From the NCBI GenBank assembly GCA_934675045.1, contig CAKUPI010000070.1:1-8160 (forward strand): 8,160 bases of DNA, given 5' to 3'. Position 1 is the stretch's first letter, and each line of letters opens with the position of its first letter. Shown here piece after piece: positions 1 to 5,803 of the stretch. This DNA comes from an uncultured Eubacteriales bacterium (GTDB lineage Bacteria > Bacillota > Clostridia > Oscillospirales > Butyricicoccaceae). A program made the translations under genes and the position numbers. The notes under the pieces were generated by a model. It was given only the letters and a program-made list of their open reading frames with translations, made no database searches and was not told the origin of the DNA.

Positions 1-693
1 GCGCATGACCTCCTGATAGGCGTCCTCAACATTGCCGAGGTCGCGGCGGAAGCGGTCCTTGTCCAGCTTTTCCCCCGTCTTGCTGTCCCAGTAGCGGCAG
101 GTGTCGGGCGAGATTTCGTCGGCCAGGACAATGGTGCCGTCCGACAGCTTGCCGAACTCCAGCTTGAAGTCGATGAGGCTGATGCCGCAGTCGAGGAAGA
201 AGGCCTTGAGCACTTCGTTGACGCGGAAGGCGTACTTTTTGATGAGATCGATCTCCTCGGGGGTGGCCAGCTTGAGGGCGACGGCGTGGTACTCGTTGAT
301 CAGCGGGTCGCCCAGCTCGTCGTTTTTGTACGAGAACTCGATGGTCGGCTGGTCAAAGACAATGCCCTCTGCAACGCCGTAGCGCTTGGCGAAGCTGCCG
401 GCCGACACATTGCGGATGATGACCTCGAGCGGAACGATCTGCACTTTTTTGACCAGCGTTTCGCGGTCGGAAAGCTCGCGGACGAAGTGGGTGGGAACGC
501 CCTGCTGCTCCAGCTTCTGCATGAGGAAGTTGGTCAGTTAGTTGTTGATGACGCCCTTGCCGACGATGGTGCCCCTTTTGACGCCGTTAAAGGCGGTGGC
601 GTCGTCTTTGTAATCGACGATGAAAAGCTCGGGGTCGTCGGTCTTAAAGACTTTTTTGGCTTTTCCTTCATAAATCATGTCCAGCTTGTTCAT
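1..693 (-). pseudogene. purC: SAICAR synthase (PurC), in-frame stop, 3' end off window
   Basis: Phosphoribosylaminoimidazole-succinocarboxamide synthase joins CAIR and aspartate with ATP in de novo purine synthesis, in the cytoplasm. The reading frame starts at ATG 693-691, 7 nt after a GGAGGA site (706-701), and stays homologous to PurC for all 231 codons present: an N-terminal YEGKAKKVF segment (residues 8-16), then PLEVIIRNVSAGS, and near the end LADEISPDTCRYWD, which fits the SAICAR synthase signature. Usual length is about 235-240 residues, so only a few codons are missing at the left edge. Codon 52 is TAA (540-538), between KGVINN and LTNFLMQKL, where homologues carry an ordinary residue. 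A single C-to-T change from CAA (Gln) would create it. The frame is open before and after, so this is a nonsense change, not a frameshift. It starts 14 nt after purE ends, as expected in a purE-purC operon. It could be a real recent mutation or a base-call/assembly error. Confidence 0.9.
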
Positions 694-707
694 AACGCAC
701 TCCTCCA

Positions 708-1202
708 TCAGTTGTTGTAGGCCAGGCTAACTTTTTCGTCTTTTTTCATGACCTTTTCGGCCATATCCTTTTTGTGCTGCAAAAGGGCGGCGTGCAGGGC
801 GTCGTCGCTGAGCGCCAGCATCTGCACGGCGAGCAGGGCGGCGTTTTCGGCGCCGCCGATGGCGACGGTGGCGACCGGTACGCCGGCCGGCATCTGGACG
901 GTGGACAAAAGGCTGTCCAGGCCGTCAAGGGTGCTCGATTTGATGGGAATGCCGATGACGGGCAGCGTGGTGCCGGCGGCCAGCACGCCGGCCAGATGGG
1001 CGGCCTTTCCGGCGGCGGCGATGATGCAGCCGTAGCCGCGCTCGTGCGCGGTGCGCGAAAGCTCCTCGGCGGCCTGCGGGGTGCGGTGGGCCGAGCAGAC
1101 GCGCACGGTAAAGGGGACGGAAAAACGCCTGAGGGTTTCCATGCACGGCTCCAGGGCGGGCAGGTCGGAATCGGAGCCCATGACAATCAAAATCTTTTTC
1201 AC
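708..1202 (-). CDS. purE: N5-carboxyaminoimidazole ribonucleotide mutase (PurE)
   Basis: PurE rearranges N5-CAIR to CAIR in the purine pathway, the step just before PurC. The 164-residue product has the family hallmarks: GSDSD at residues 9-13 (nucleotide phosphate binding), SAHRTP at 37-42 with the catalytic-region histidine, a KAAHLAG segment, then [17 protein letters not shown] and [20 protein letters not shown]. These fit bacterial class I PurE rather than the AIR-carboxylase class II. Length is normal for the family (about 160-170). The start is GTG at 1202-1200, chosen because AGGAGG (1215-1210) lies 7 nt upstream and the MGSDSD motif is in its usual place; an internal ATG would cut the first strand. 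It is the first protein gene of a leftward operon with purC 14 nt downstream, and it follows the 6S-like RNA and its terminator, so transcription may come partly from read-through. Confidence 0.95.
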   Translation of the reverse strand: MKKILIVMGSDSDLPALEPCMETLRRFSVPFTVRVCSAHRTPQAAEELSRTAHERGYGCIIAAAGKAAHLAGVLAAGTTLPVIGIPIKSSTLDGLDSLLSTVQMPAGVPVATVAIGGAENAALLAVQMLALSDDALHAALLQHKKDMAEKVMKKDEKVSLAYNN

Positions 1203-1224
1203 AAAAGAACCTCCTCTGTTCAGA

Positions 1225-1240
1225 CGGCGCGGCCGCGCCG
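1225..1240. repeat. 16-bp perfect palindrome before purE
   Basis: CGGCGCGGCCGCGCCG is a perfect self-complementary 16-mer between the terminator of the 6S-like RNA and the purE ribosome binding site, ending 10 nt short of AGGAGG. In RNA it could form a small GC hairpin; in DNA it could be a dimeric protein site. GC-rich palindromes arise easily by chance in this genome, so no function is assigned. Confidence 0.4.
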
Positions 1241-1246
1241 AAAGCT

Positions 1247-1271
1247 AAAAAGCACCCCGAAAAAGGATGCT
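1247..1271 (-). terminator. intrinsic terminator at 3' end of the 6S-like RNA
   Basis: Read on the minus strand, GCATCC (1270-1265) pairs with GGGTGC (1257-1252), one pair being U-G, around a 7-nt T-rich loop, with an extra A-U closing pair, and is followed by five T (1251-1247). It lies between the structured RNA and purE, so it would end the small RNA and pass only part of the transcription on to purE and purC. An attenuator role is possible but I see no competing antiterminator. Confidence 0.6.
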
Positions 1272-1404
1272 CATCGACACAGAAACACGCTATAAAGCCG
1301 GGAAGGACGCGGAAAGACAAAGCCCCGCTGGCCGGGCGTTGGGCAAAGCTGAAAAAACAGGCCGGCGGTTCATCGAAAAGCCTCCTCCGCACTCCCACAT
1401 TAAT
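1247..1404 (-). ncRNA. ssrS: probable 6S RNA upstream of purE
   Basis: 6S RNA binds housekeeping RNA polymerase holoenzyme by imitating an open promoter. Seen here: a strong promoter precedes a non-coding stretch of about 158 nt that ends in an intrinsic terminator. The RNA can fold as one long rod. The closing stem pairs GGGAG (1396-1392) with UUCCC (1304-1300), and after an internal loop GCGGAGG (1390-1384) with UUUCCGC (1315-1309), including G-U pairs. A large central bubble follows, about 15 nt on the 5' side (1383-1369) and 9 nt on the 3' side. Beyond it CCGCcGGCC (1368-1360) pairs with GGCCaGCGG (1333-1325). Closing stem, central bubble and GC-flanked upper stem in under 200 nt is the 6S layout, and 6S genes are, to my knowledge, found before purE in some Clostridia. 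The exact 3' end is uncertain: it could be processed near 1290. Alternative: a purE leader with a regulatory role. Confidence 0.6.
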
Positions 1405-1410
1405 AATATA

Positions 1411-1439
1411 ATCTTATCTCAAAAGGGTATAAAAATCAA
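1411..1439 (-). promoter_or_regulatory. promoter for the 6S-like RNA and purE-purC
   Basis: On the minus strand TTGATT (1439-1434) and TAAGAT (1416-1411) are separated by exactly 17 nt, a good sigma-A-type promoter, with a predicted start near 1404. The AT-rich patch stands out from its GC-rich surroundings. A second TATATT lies just downstream (1410-1405) and could shift the start by a few bases. Confidence 0.7.
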
Positions 1440-1515
1440 CGTTTTTCAGGCAAAGGGGCGTATTTTGGCGTTTTTAACAAAAAAATGAAGGCGGCTGCGG
1501 AAGCGCATCGTTCAG

Positions 1516-1550
1516 TTATTTGACATTTGCCCGCGCATGTGGTCAAATAA
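1516..1550 (+). promoter_or_regulatory. promoter framed by a 9-bp inverted repeat (candidate operator)
   Basis: TTGACA (1520-1525) and TCAAAT (1543-1548) are 17 nt apart, a plausible sigma-A promoter for the gene starting at 1581. TTATTTGAC (1516-1524) and GTCAAATAA (1542-1550) form a perfect inverted repeat with 9-bp arms that covers both promoter boxes. A dimeric regulator bound here would block polymerase directly. The promoter is inferred from sequence; the regulator is unknown. Confidence 0.55.
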
Positions 1551-1580
1551 AGGGAGAAAACCACCGAAAGGGGATTTATC

Positions 1581-2021
1581 ATGCAGGAAAAAGAGACGGG
1601 CGTCGCGCTGCAAAAGCGCGGCTGCAACTGCGCCCAGGCCGTTTTGATGGCCATGGGGGATGTGAGCGGGCTGGCGCCCGGGGAGGCCTGCCGCGCGGCC
1701 TGCGGCTTTGGCGGCGGTATGCGCGCCGGCGAGCTGTGCGGCGCGGCGACGGGCGCCGTCATGGCCATCGGCATGGCGCTGGGCAACCGCGAGCCCGAGG
1801 ACGCGCAGAGCCGCGACCGGGCTTACGCCGCCGTCATTGCCTTTAACCGGCGGTTTAAAGAGCGCTTCGGCACCCTGGTTTGCCGCGAGCTTCTGGGGGC
1901 CGACAGCAGCACGCCCGAGGGCAAAAAGCTGCTGGCCGAGCACCCGGAAAAAAAGGCCCTCTGCCCGGTGCTGATCACCGAGGCCGAGCGCATGGCCCGC
2001 GACGTCATCGAGGGAAGGTAA
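1581..2021 (+). CDS. C_GCAxxG_C_C family putative redox protein
   Basis: This 146-residue cytosolic protein belongs to the C_GCAxxG_C_C family, named for its spaced cysteines; members are common in anaerobes and thought to be redox-active or metal-binding, with no established reaction. Seen here: NCAQAV at residues 16-21, GFGGGM at 42-47, LCGAATGAVMAIG at 52-64, Cys101 in CRELLG and Cys128 near the end, which match the family pattern in order. Three further cysteines (15, 37 and 41) give seven in all. There is no signal peptide or membrane segment. The ATG at 1581 follows an AAAGGGGA site (1567-1574) by 6 nt. The gene appears to be a single transcription unit with its own promoter and terminator, divergent from the purine operon. 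Function remains open. Confidence 0.88.
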   Translation: MQEKETGVALQKRGCNCAQAVLMAMGDVSGLAPGEACRAACGFGGGMRAGELCGAATGAVMAIGMALGNREPEDAQSRDRAYAAVIAFNRRFKERFGTLVCRELLGADSSTPEGKKLLAEHPEKKALCPVLITEAERMARDVIEGR

Positions 2022-2050
2022 GGGCCGGCGGCTTTCGCGCGGCGGCTCCG

Positions 2051-2090
2051 GCCCGGGCGGCGCGCCCCTGCGGGGACCGGGCTTTGTTTT
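2051..2090 (+). terminator. terminator of the C_GCAxxG_C_C gene
   Basis: GCCCGG (2051-2056) pairs with CCGGGC (2077-2082) around a GC-rich loop that can itself form CCCC/GGGG pairs, and is followed by TTTGTTTT (2083-2090). It sits 29 nt past the stop codon. Confidence 0.6.
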
Positions 2091-2091
2091 C

Positions 2092-2132
2092 GCGCCTTCG
2101 GCCGTGGGTTTTGCGCCTTCGGCCGTGGGTTT
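2092..2132 (+). repeat. two tandem copies of a 20-bp unit
   Basis: The 20 bases at 2092-2111 recur exactly at 2113-2132, one base apart (period 21). The unit contains the word CCTTCGGCCGTGGG. The pair lies between a terminator and the promoter of the XpaC-like gene. It may be a recent slippage duplication or a double protein-binding site; nothing else supports a role. Confidence 0.75.
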
Positions 2133-2136
2133 CCGC

Positions 2137-2165
2137 TTGCATCAGAGGCGGCGATGGGGCATAAT
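2137..2165 (+). promoter_or_regulatory. candidate promoter of the XpaC-like gene
   Basis: TTGCAT (2137-2142) and CATAAT (2160-2165) are spaced by 17 nt; the -10 box matches the consensus at five of six positions and is an unusual AT-rich word here. Transcription would begin near 2172, which is downstream of the first possible ATG (2154). If this promoter is the one used, translation must start later, at ATG 2205. Confidence 0.45.
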
Positions 2166-3419
2166 AAAGGAAAAGCATTTTTGAGAAAATGGCGGGATGA
2201 AGCGATGAGCAACCAGTCAAACGGCGGCCGGCAGGGCCGCGATGACAACGACAATATAGCGTCATGGATCTTTACGGTCGTGATGCTGGCGGCCTTTTTC
2301 CCGGTCGGCGCGATTTTGCTGGCCTTTAAGCTGTGGGAGCTTTTCCGCAGGTTCGCAAAGCCGGCAAACCCCGCCGTCCGGCGCCCGCGCGGGGCGGATG
2401 GGAGATGGCTGCCCATGCAGCCCATGCAGCGGCGGGGAGCACCCGCGCCGCGGCAGGCTTCGCCGGCAAAGGCGGAGCCCGCGGCCTTTGAGCAGGCCGG
2501 GGGCAAAAGGCCGGGCCGTCCGGCCCGCGGCTGGCGGAAGCTGGCCGGGCGGTGGATGTACGCCGCCGCGGGCGCCGGTCTGCTCGCCTTCGGCGTCAGC
2601 AAGATGCTCGAGCCCCTCGAATGGCTCATCCGCCTCGGCTTTGACTCCTACGACCTGCGGGAGGCCTTGCAGTGGGGCGTCGTCGCCGCCGGAGGCGCTT
2701 GCATGCTGGGCGTCGCCGCGCACAGGCGCCGAAGAGAGCGCCGGTACGCCGCCTACCTGCCGGTCATCGGCGACAGCCGGTGCCTGTCGCTCGACTTTGT
2801 CGCGTCGGCCACGGGGCGCAGATACGCCGTGGTGGTCGATGATTTGCAGAGGATGATAGGCGCGGGGTACTTTGGGCAGGAAAGCTATCTGGACCTTGCC
2901 GAGCGCTGCTTTGTCGCCTGCCACGCCGCCGCCCCCCGGCGCGGCGTCCGGCGGGAGGAAGCACCCGCCCCGGCGCAGACGGTGCTGCCCGGGCGGTACG
3001 CCGAGGAGGAGCAGCTTTGCAGCCTGAACAAGACCATCGGCAACCCCCACGTCACGGAGTGCATGAACCGGCTGGAGGAGCTGACGCACAAGATTCTCGC
3101 CTATGTCGAGGAGCACCCCGAAAAAGAGAGCCGGATCCGGCGCTTCCGCGCCCATTACCTGCCCAAAACCCTCAAAATCTGTCAGGCGTACGCGCGGTTT
3201 GAGCAGCAGGGGGTGCAGGGCGAAAACATCCGATCGGCCATGCAGGAGGTCGAGGAGGTTATGGACTCGCTGGTGCGCGGCTTTGAAAATCAGCTGGACA
3301 GGCTGTTTGACGACGAGGCGCTCGACCTTTCAAGCGACATCAGCGTGCTGGAAAACATGATGGCCCCCGCAGAGCTGAAGATCGAGGACTTCATGCCGGA
3401 AAAAGAAAAGATGCAGTAA
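2154..3419 (+). CDS. XpaC-like membrane protein (5-bromo-4-chloroindolyl phosphate hydrolysis family)
   Basis: The 421-residue protein resembles the XpaC family, whose biochemical role is not established despite the name. Seen here: a charged N-terminus, a membrane segment at about 35-60, a proline- and arginine-rich linker, two more membrane segments at about 133-151 and 173-190, then a basic RRRRERR stretch. A small wHTH-like domain follows (about 195-255, RYAAYLPVIGD to DDLQRMIGAGYF). The C-terminal helical XpaC part (about 295-415) carries HYLPKTLKICQAYARFE. It is longer than classical XpaC (about 200 residues) because of the added N-terminal half. ATG 2154 has AGAGG 5 nt upstream and is kept as the longest start; ATG 2205 (starting MSNQSN) is the better choice if the promoter at 2137-2165 is used. 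XpaC genes often precede a telA-like gene; none follows here, because a strong terminator and an opposite-strand gene come next. Confidence 0.8.
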   Translation: MGHNKGKAFLRKWRDEAMSNQSNGGRQGRDDNDNIASWIFTVVMLAAFFPVGAILLAFKLWELFRRFAKPANPAVRRPRGADGRWLPMQPMQRRGAPAPRQASPAKAEPAAFEQAGGKRPGRPARGWRKLAGRWMYAAAGAGLLAFGVSKMLEPLEWLIRLGFDSYDLREALQWGVVAAGGACMLGVAAHRRRRERRYAAYLPVIGDSRCLSLDFVASATGRRYAVVVDDLQRMIGAGYFGQESYLDLAERCFVACHAAAPRRGVRREEAPAPAQTVLPGRYAEEEQLCSLNKTIGNPHVTECMNRLEELTHKILAYVEEHPEKESRIRRFRAHYLPKTLKICQAYARFEQQGVQGENIRSAMQEVEEVMDSLVRGFENQLDRLFDDEALDLSSDISVLENMMAPAELKIEDFMPEKEKMQ

Positions 3420-3447
3420 AAAAACGGGCGCAGCGCGCCCGTTTTTT
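3417..3447. terminator. bidirectional terminator between convergent genes
   Basis: CGGGCGC (3425-3431) and GCGCCCG (3435-3441) form a perfect 7-bp stem with loop AGC, preceded by an A-run and followed by six T. It overlaps the stop codon of the XpaC-like gene and can also end the leftward gene whose stop is at 3499. Confidence 0.9.
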
Positions 3448-3498
3448 GCAGCCGTTTGACGGCAGAAGATGTGCGCCGAAGGGCCTTTTGCCGCCGGG

Positions 3499-4215
3499 TT
3501 AATACTCCTCTTTGCGGGCGACGGCCTCGAAGTCGTCGGCGGCGCGGCGCAGGACAAAGGCGGCCATTTCCGGGCCGTATTCCTCGCCGAAATCCTCCAG
3601 AGCGAGGGCGCAGGCCGCCGCGCCCTCCAGCCCGAGACGCAGGCGGGCGGCGTGCAGGAAGGCGGCATACAGGTGGGCGCAGTGATAGCTCCACGGCATC
3701 TGCGCGCTGTCGCCCAGCGCCGCCTGCCGCTTTTGCAGCTCGGCCTGCCGCTCAGGCCCGACGCCCTGCCCGCGGAAAACAAAGCGGCACAGCGCGTCGC
3801 CGCGCGTCAGGCACTGCACCGTGTCAAGGGTCATGCCGCAGTAGCCGCGCGCCAGCGCCGCGTCGACCTCGCGGCAGTAAATGCCGCCGTATTCCAAAAG
3901 CCCCTTTTGACGCCACAGGTCGTACCAGGGGCATTTGCGGTTTTCCATGACAACCTCGGGCCACAGCGACGGCAGGGAGCTTTGCGTCGTGCCCGGCTCG
4001 GCCGACCATTCGCCGTAGGCAAGGTAGCCGGCGGCGTCGGGCTCCAGCCCGTCCGAACGGGTGCGGGCCGCCATGCGGCGTCCGCGCTGCTCGCCGTAAC
4101 AGCGCACGGCCCCGGCGGCCGCCTCGAGGCCGGAAGGGCCGAAGGCCTGGTGCAGGGCGCGGGTCAGGCAGGCAAAAAGCATGGCGTGGTGGGCAGGGGT
4201 AAAGTAAAGGGACAT
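3499..4215 (-). CDS. L-2-amino-thiazoline-4-carboxylic acid hydrolase family protein
   Basis: Known members of this family open the ring of L-2-amino-thiazoline-4-carboxylate in a pathway to cysteine, but most clostridial homologues are uncharacterised, so the substrate here is unproven. The 238-residue protein has the characteristic block CPWYDLWRQKGLLEYG (95-110), YCREVDAALARGY (113-125) and LTRGDALCRFVF (136-147); Cys95, Cys114 and Cys143 are candidate functional residues. No signal peptide or membrane helix is seen. The C-terminal 90 residues are helical and alanine-rich. The ATG at 4215-4213 has AAAGGAG 8 nt upstream. It is a single-gene unit with a near-consensus promoter, divergent from selA and sharing a bidirectional terminator with the XpaC-like gene. 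There is no evidence in sequence linking it to selenium use, though cysteine-like chemistry beside a Sec operon is suggestive. Confidence 0.8.
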   Translation of the reverse strand: MSLYFTPAHHAMLFACLTRALHQAFGPSGLEAAAGAVRCYGEQRGRRMAARTRSDGLEPDAAGYLAYGEWSAEPGTTQSSLPSLWPEVVMENRKCPWYDLWRQKGLLEYGGIYCREVDAALARGYCGMTLDTVQCLTRGDALCRFVFRGQGVGPERQAELQKRQAALGDSAQMPWSYHCAHLYAAFLHAARLRLGLEGAAACALALEDFGEEYGPEMAAFVLRRAADDFEAVARKEEY

Positions 4216-4247
4216 ACCGTCAGCTCCTTTGTGCGTATTTTGCTTTT

Positions 4248-4276
4248 ATTATACCGGCCGGAGGGTCAAATGGCAA
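4248..4276 (-). promoter_or_regulatory. promoter of the ATC hydrolase family gene
   Basis: On the minus strand TTGCCA (4276-4271), 17 nt, TATAAT (4253-4248): five of six and six of six matches to the sigma-A consensus. Transcription would start about 25 nt upstream of the start codon. Confidence 0.8.
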
Positions 4277-4348
4277 AGAAAAAACGCCCAAAGGGGCTTT
4301 GAAGAGGGAAAAAACTTTGCCCGGCCGCCAAAGACCGGGCCTGCGCCC

Positions 4349-4377
4349 TTGCGCGGCGGCGCAAAAATCGGTATAAT
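4349..4377 (+). promoter_or_regulatory. promoter of selA-selB with overlapping inverted repeat
   Basis: TTGCGC (4349-4354), 17 nt, TATAAT (4372-4377), with a predicted start near 4384. The -35 box is one arm of a perfect inverted repeat, TTGCGC (4349-4354) and GCGCAA (4359-4364), so a regulator could act here. The leader then carries a small hairpin, CGGCGC (4388-4393) with GCGCCG (4397-4402), just before the GAGGAGGAGG ribosome binding site. Confidence 0.7.
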
Positions 4378-4420
4378 GAACGACAGACGGCGCGACGCGC
4401 CGCGGTGAGGAGGAGGACGC

Positions 4421-5803
4421 ATGAACAAGGAGCTTTTGCGGCGTTTGCCGCAGATAGATGAGGTGCTGCGCCAGAGCGCGCTGCAGCAGGCGGCCGCCCG
4501 GTGGGGCCGCGATTTGACGGTGGAGCACGCCCGCGCGGCGCTGGCGCGGCTCCGGACCGAGATTCTGGAGGGCGGGGAGCCCGAGGTTTCGCCCGAGGCG
4601 GCGGCGGAGAGCTGCGTGCGCAGTCTGGAGCGCAGCCAGCGCCCCTCTCTGCGCCCCGTCGTCAACGCGACGGGCGTCGTGCTGCACACCAACTTAGGCC
4701 GCGCCCCGCTGTGCCGCGAGGCCGTTGAAGCGGTGACCGGCGTCGCCGGCGGTTACAGCACGCTGGAATACGACCCGGCCGAGGGCCGGCGCGGCAGCCG
4801 CTACACCCACGTCGACAGCCTTTTGTGCCGTCTGCTCGGCTGCGAAAGTGCGATGGTGGTCAACAACAACGCCGCCGCCGTGCTGCTGGTGCTCAGCACC
4901 ATGGTCAGCGGCCGCGAGGCCGTCGTTTCCCGCGGGGAGCTGGTGGAAATCGGCGGTTCCTTCCGCGTGCCCGAGATTATGGAGATGAGCGGCGGACTGC
5001 TGCGCGAGGTGGGGACGACCAACAAGACCCATCCGCAGGATTACGAGAGCGCGCTGGGGGAAAACACCGGCGCCGTTTTGAAGGTACACACCAGCAACTA
5101 CCGCATTCTCGGCTTTACCGAGGAGGTCGGGGCCGGGGAGCTGGCCGATCTGGCCCACGCGCACGGCCTGCCCCTGATTTACGATTTGGGATCGGGCGCG
5201 CTGTGCGACCCGGAGCGGGCCGACCTCGGCGACGAGCCGACGCTTTTGCAGGCCATGCACTCGGGGGCCGACGTGGTGTGCTTCAGCGGTGACAAGCTGC
5301 TGGGCGGGCCGCAGGCCGGCATCATCGCCGGCAAAAAGCGCTATATCGATGCGATGAAGAAAAATCCGCTGACCCGCGCGCTGCGCATCGACAAAATGAC
5401 GCTGGCCGCCCTTGAGGCCACGCTGCGCGTGTATCAGGACGGCGAGCGGCCGTACGAGCACATTCCCATTCTCGCCATGCTGACCCTTCCGCCCGAGACG
5501 CTGCGCGCGCGCGCGCAGGATTTGGCCGAGCGGCTGACGGCGGCGGGCGTCGACTGCCGGTGCGTGCCCGGGCACGGGCAGGTCGGGGGCGGCAGCGTTC
5601 CCACCCGGCTTCTGCCCACTTTCTGCGTCGCCGTCTGCGACGGGCGGCTTTCGGCCGCCGCGCTCGACGAGCGTCTGCGCGCGCGGGAGACGCCGGTGGT
5701 CGGCCGCATTGCGCACGACCGGCTGCTGCTCGATGTGCGCACCCTGATCCCCGGCGACGCGGAGCGGATTTTGACGGCTGTGACGGAGGTTTTTAAGGGA
5801 TGA
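4421..5803 (+). CDS. selA: L-seryl-tRNA(Sec) selenium transferase (SelA)
   Basis: SelA is the PLP enzyme that converts Ser-tRNA(Sec) into Sec-tRNA(Sec) using selenophosphate. The 460-residue product is full length. It has the SelA N-terminal helical domain (about 1-45, tRNA contact), then PVVNATGVVLHTNLGRAPL (79-97), the EYDPAEGRRGSRYTHVD segment, VVNNNAAAVLL, and SGDKLLGGPQAG with the PLP lysine at residue 292. The ATG at 4421 follows GAGGAGGAGG (4407-4416). Its stop overlaps the selB start in an ATGA arrangement (5800-5803), so the two are translationally coupled. It is the first gene of a selA-selB unit with tRNA-Sec immediately downstream. No selD is seen. Confidence 0.97.
   Translation: MNKELLRRLPQIDEVLRQSALQQAAARWGRDLTVEHARAALARLRTEILEGGEPEVSPEAAAESCVRSLERSQRPSLRPVVNATGVVLHTNLGRAPLCREAVEAVTGVAGGYSTLEYDPAEGRRGSRYTHVDSLLCRLLGCESAMVVNNNAAAVLLVLSTMVSGREAVVSRGELVEIGGSFRVPEIMEMSGGLLREVGTTNKTHPQDYESALGENTGAVLKVHTSNYRILGFTEEVGAGELADLAHAHGLPLIYDLGSGALCDPERADLGDEPTLLQAMHSGADVVCFSGDKLLGGPQAGIIAGKKRYIDAMKKNPLTRALRIDKMTLAALEATLRVYQDGERPYEHIPILAMLTLPPETLRARAQDLAERLTAAGVDCRCVPGHGQVGGGSVPTRLLPTFCVAVCDGRLSAAALDERLRARETPVVGRIAHDRLLLDVRTLIPGDAERILTAVTEVFKG

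Noticed and set aside
538..540. Selenocysteine or recoded residue at the purC stop
   Set aside because: The codon is TAA, which tRNA-Sec (anticodon TCA) does not read, and TAA ends three other genes here.
286..720. Plus-strand frame of 144 residues
   Set aside because: It is codon-for-codon antisense to purC, whose conserved motifs are on the minus strand.
1203..1440. Purine riboswitch upstream of purE
   Set aside because: The position invites it, but the three-way junction core and its conserved loop and junction bases are absent; the fold is a rod with a central bubble.
1823..3155. Long minus-strand frames (1823-2629 and 2262-3155)
   Set aside because: Both are antisense to the C_GCAxxG_C_C and XpaC-like genes, lack ribosome binding sites and read as low-complexity Arg/Pro/Ala/Gly sequence.
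4248..4269. TTGACC as the -35 box of the ATC hydrolase gene promoter
   Set aside because: It is only 10 nt from the TATAAT box; TTGCCA at 4276-4271 has the proper 17-nt spacing.
4279..4297. Minus-strand terminator (GCCC-CTTT-GGGC followed by a T-run)
   Set aside because: The stem is only 4 bp and there is no upstream minus-strand gene for it to end, so it was not listed.
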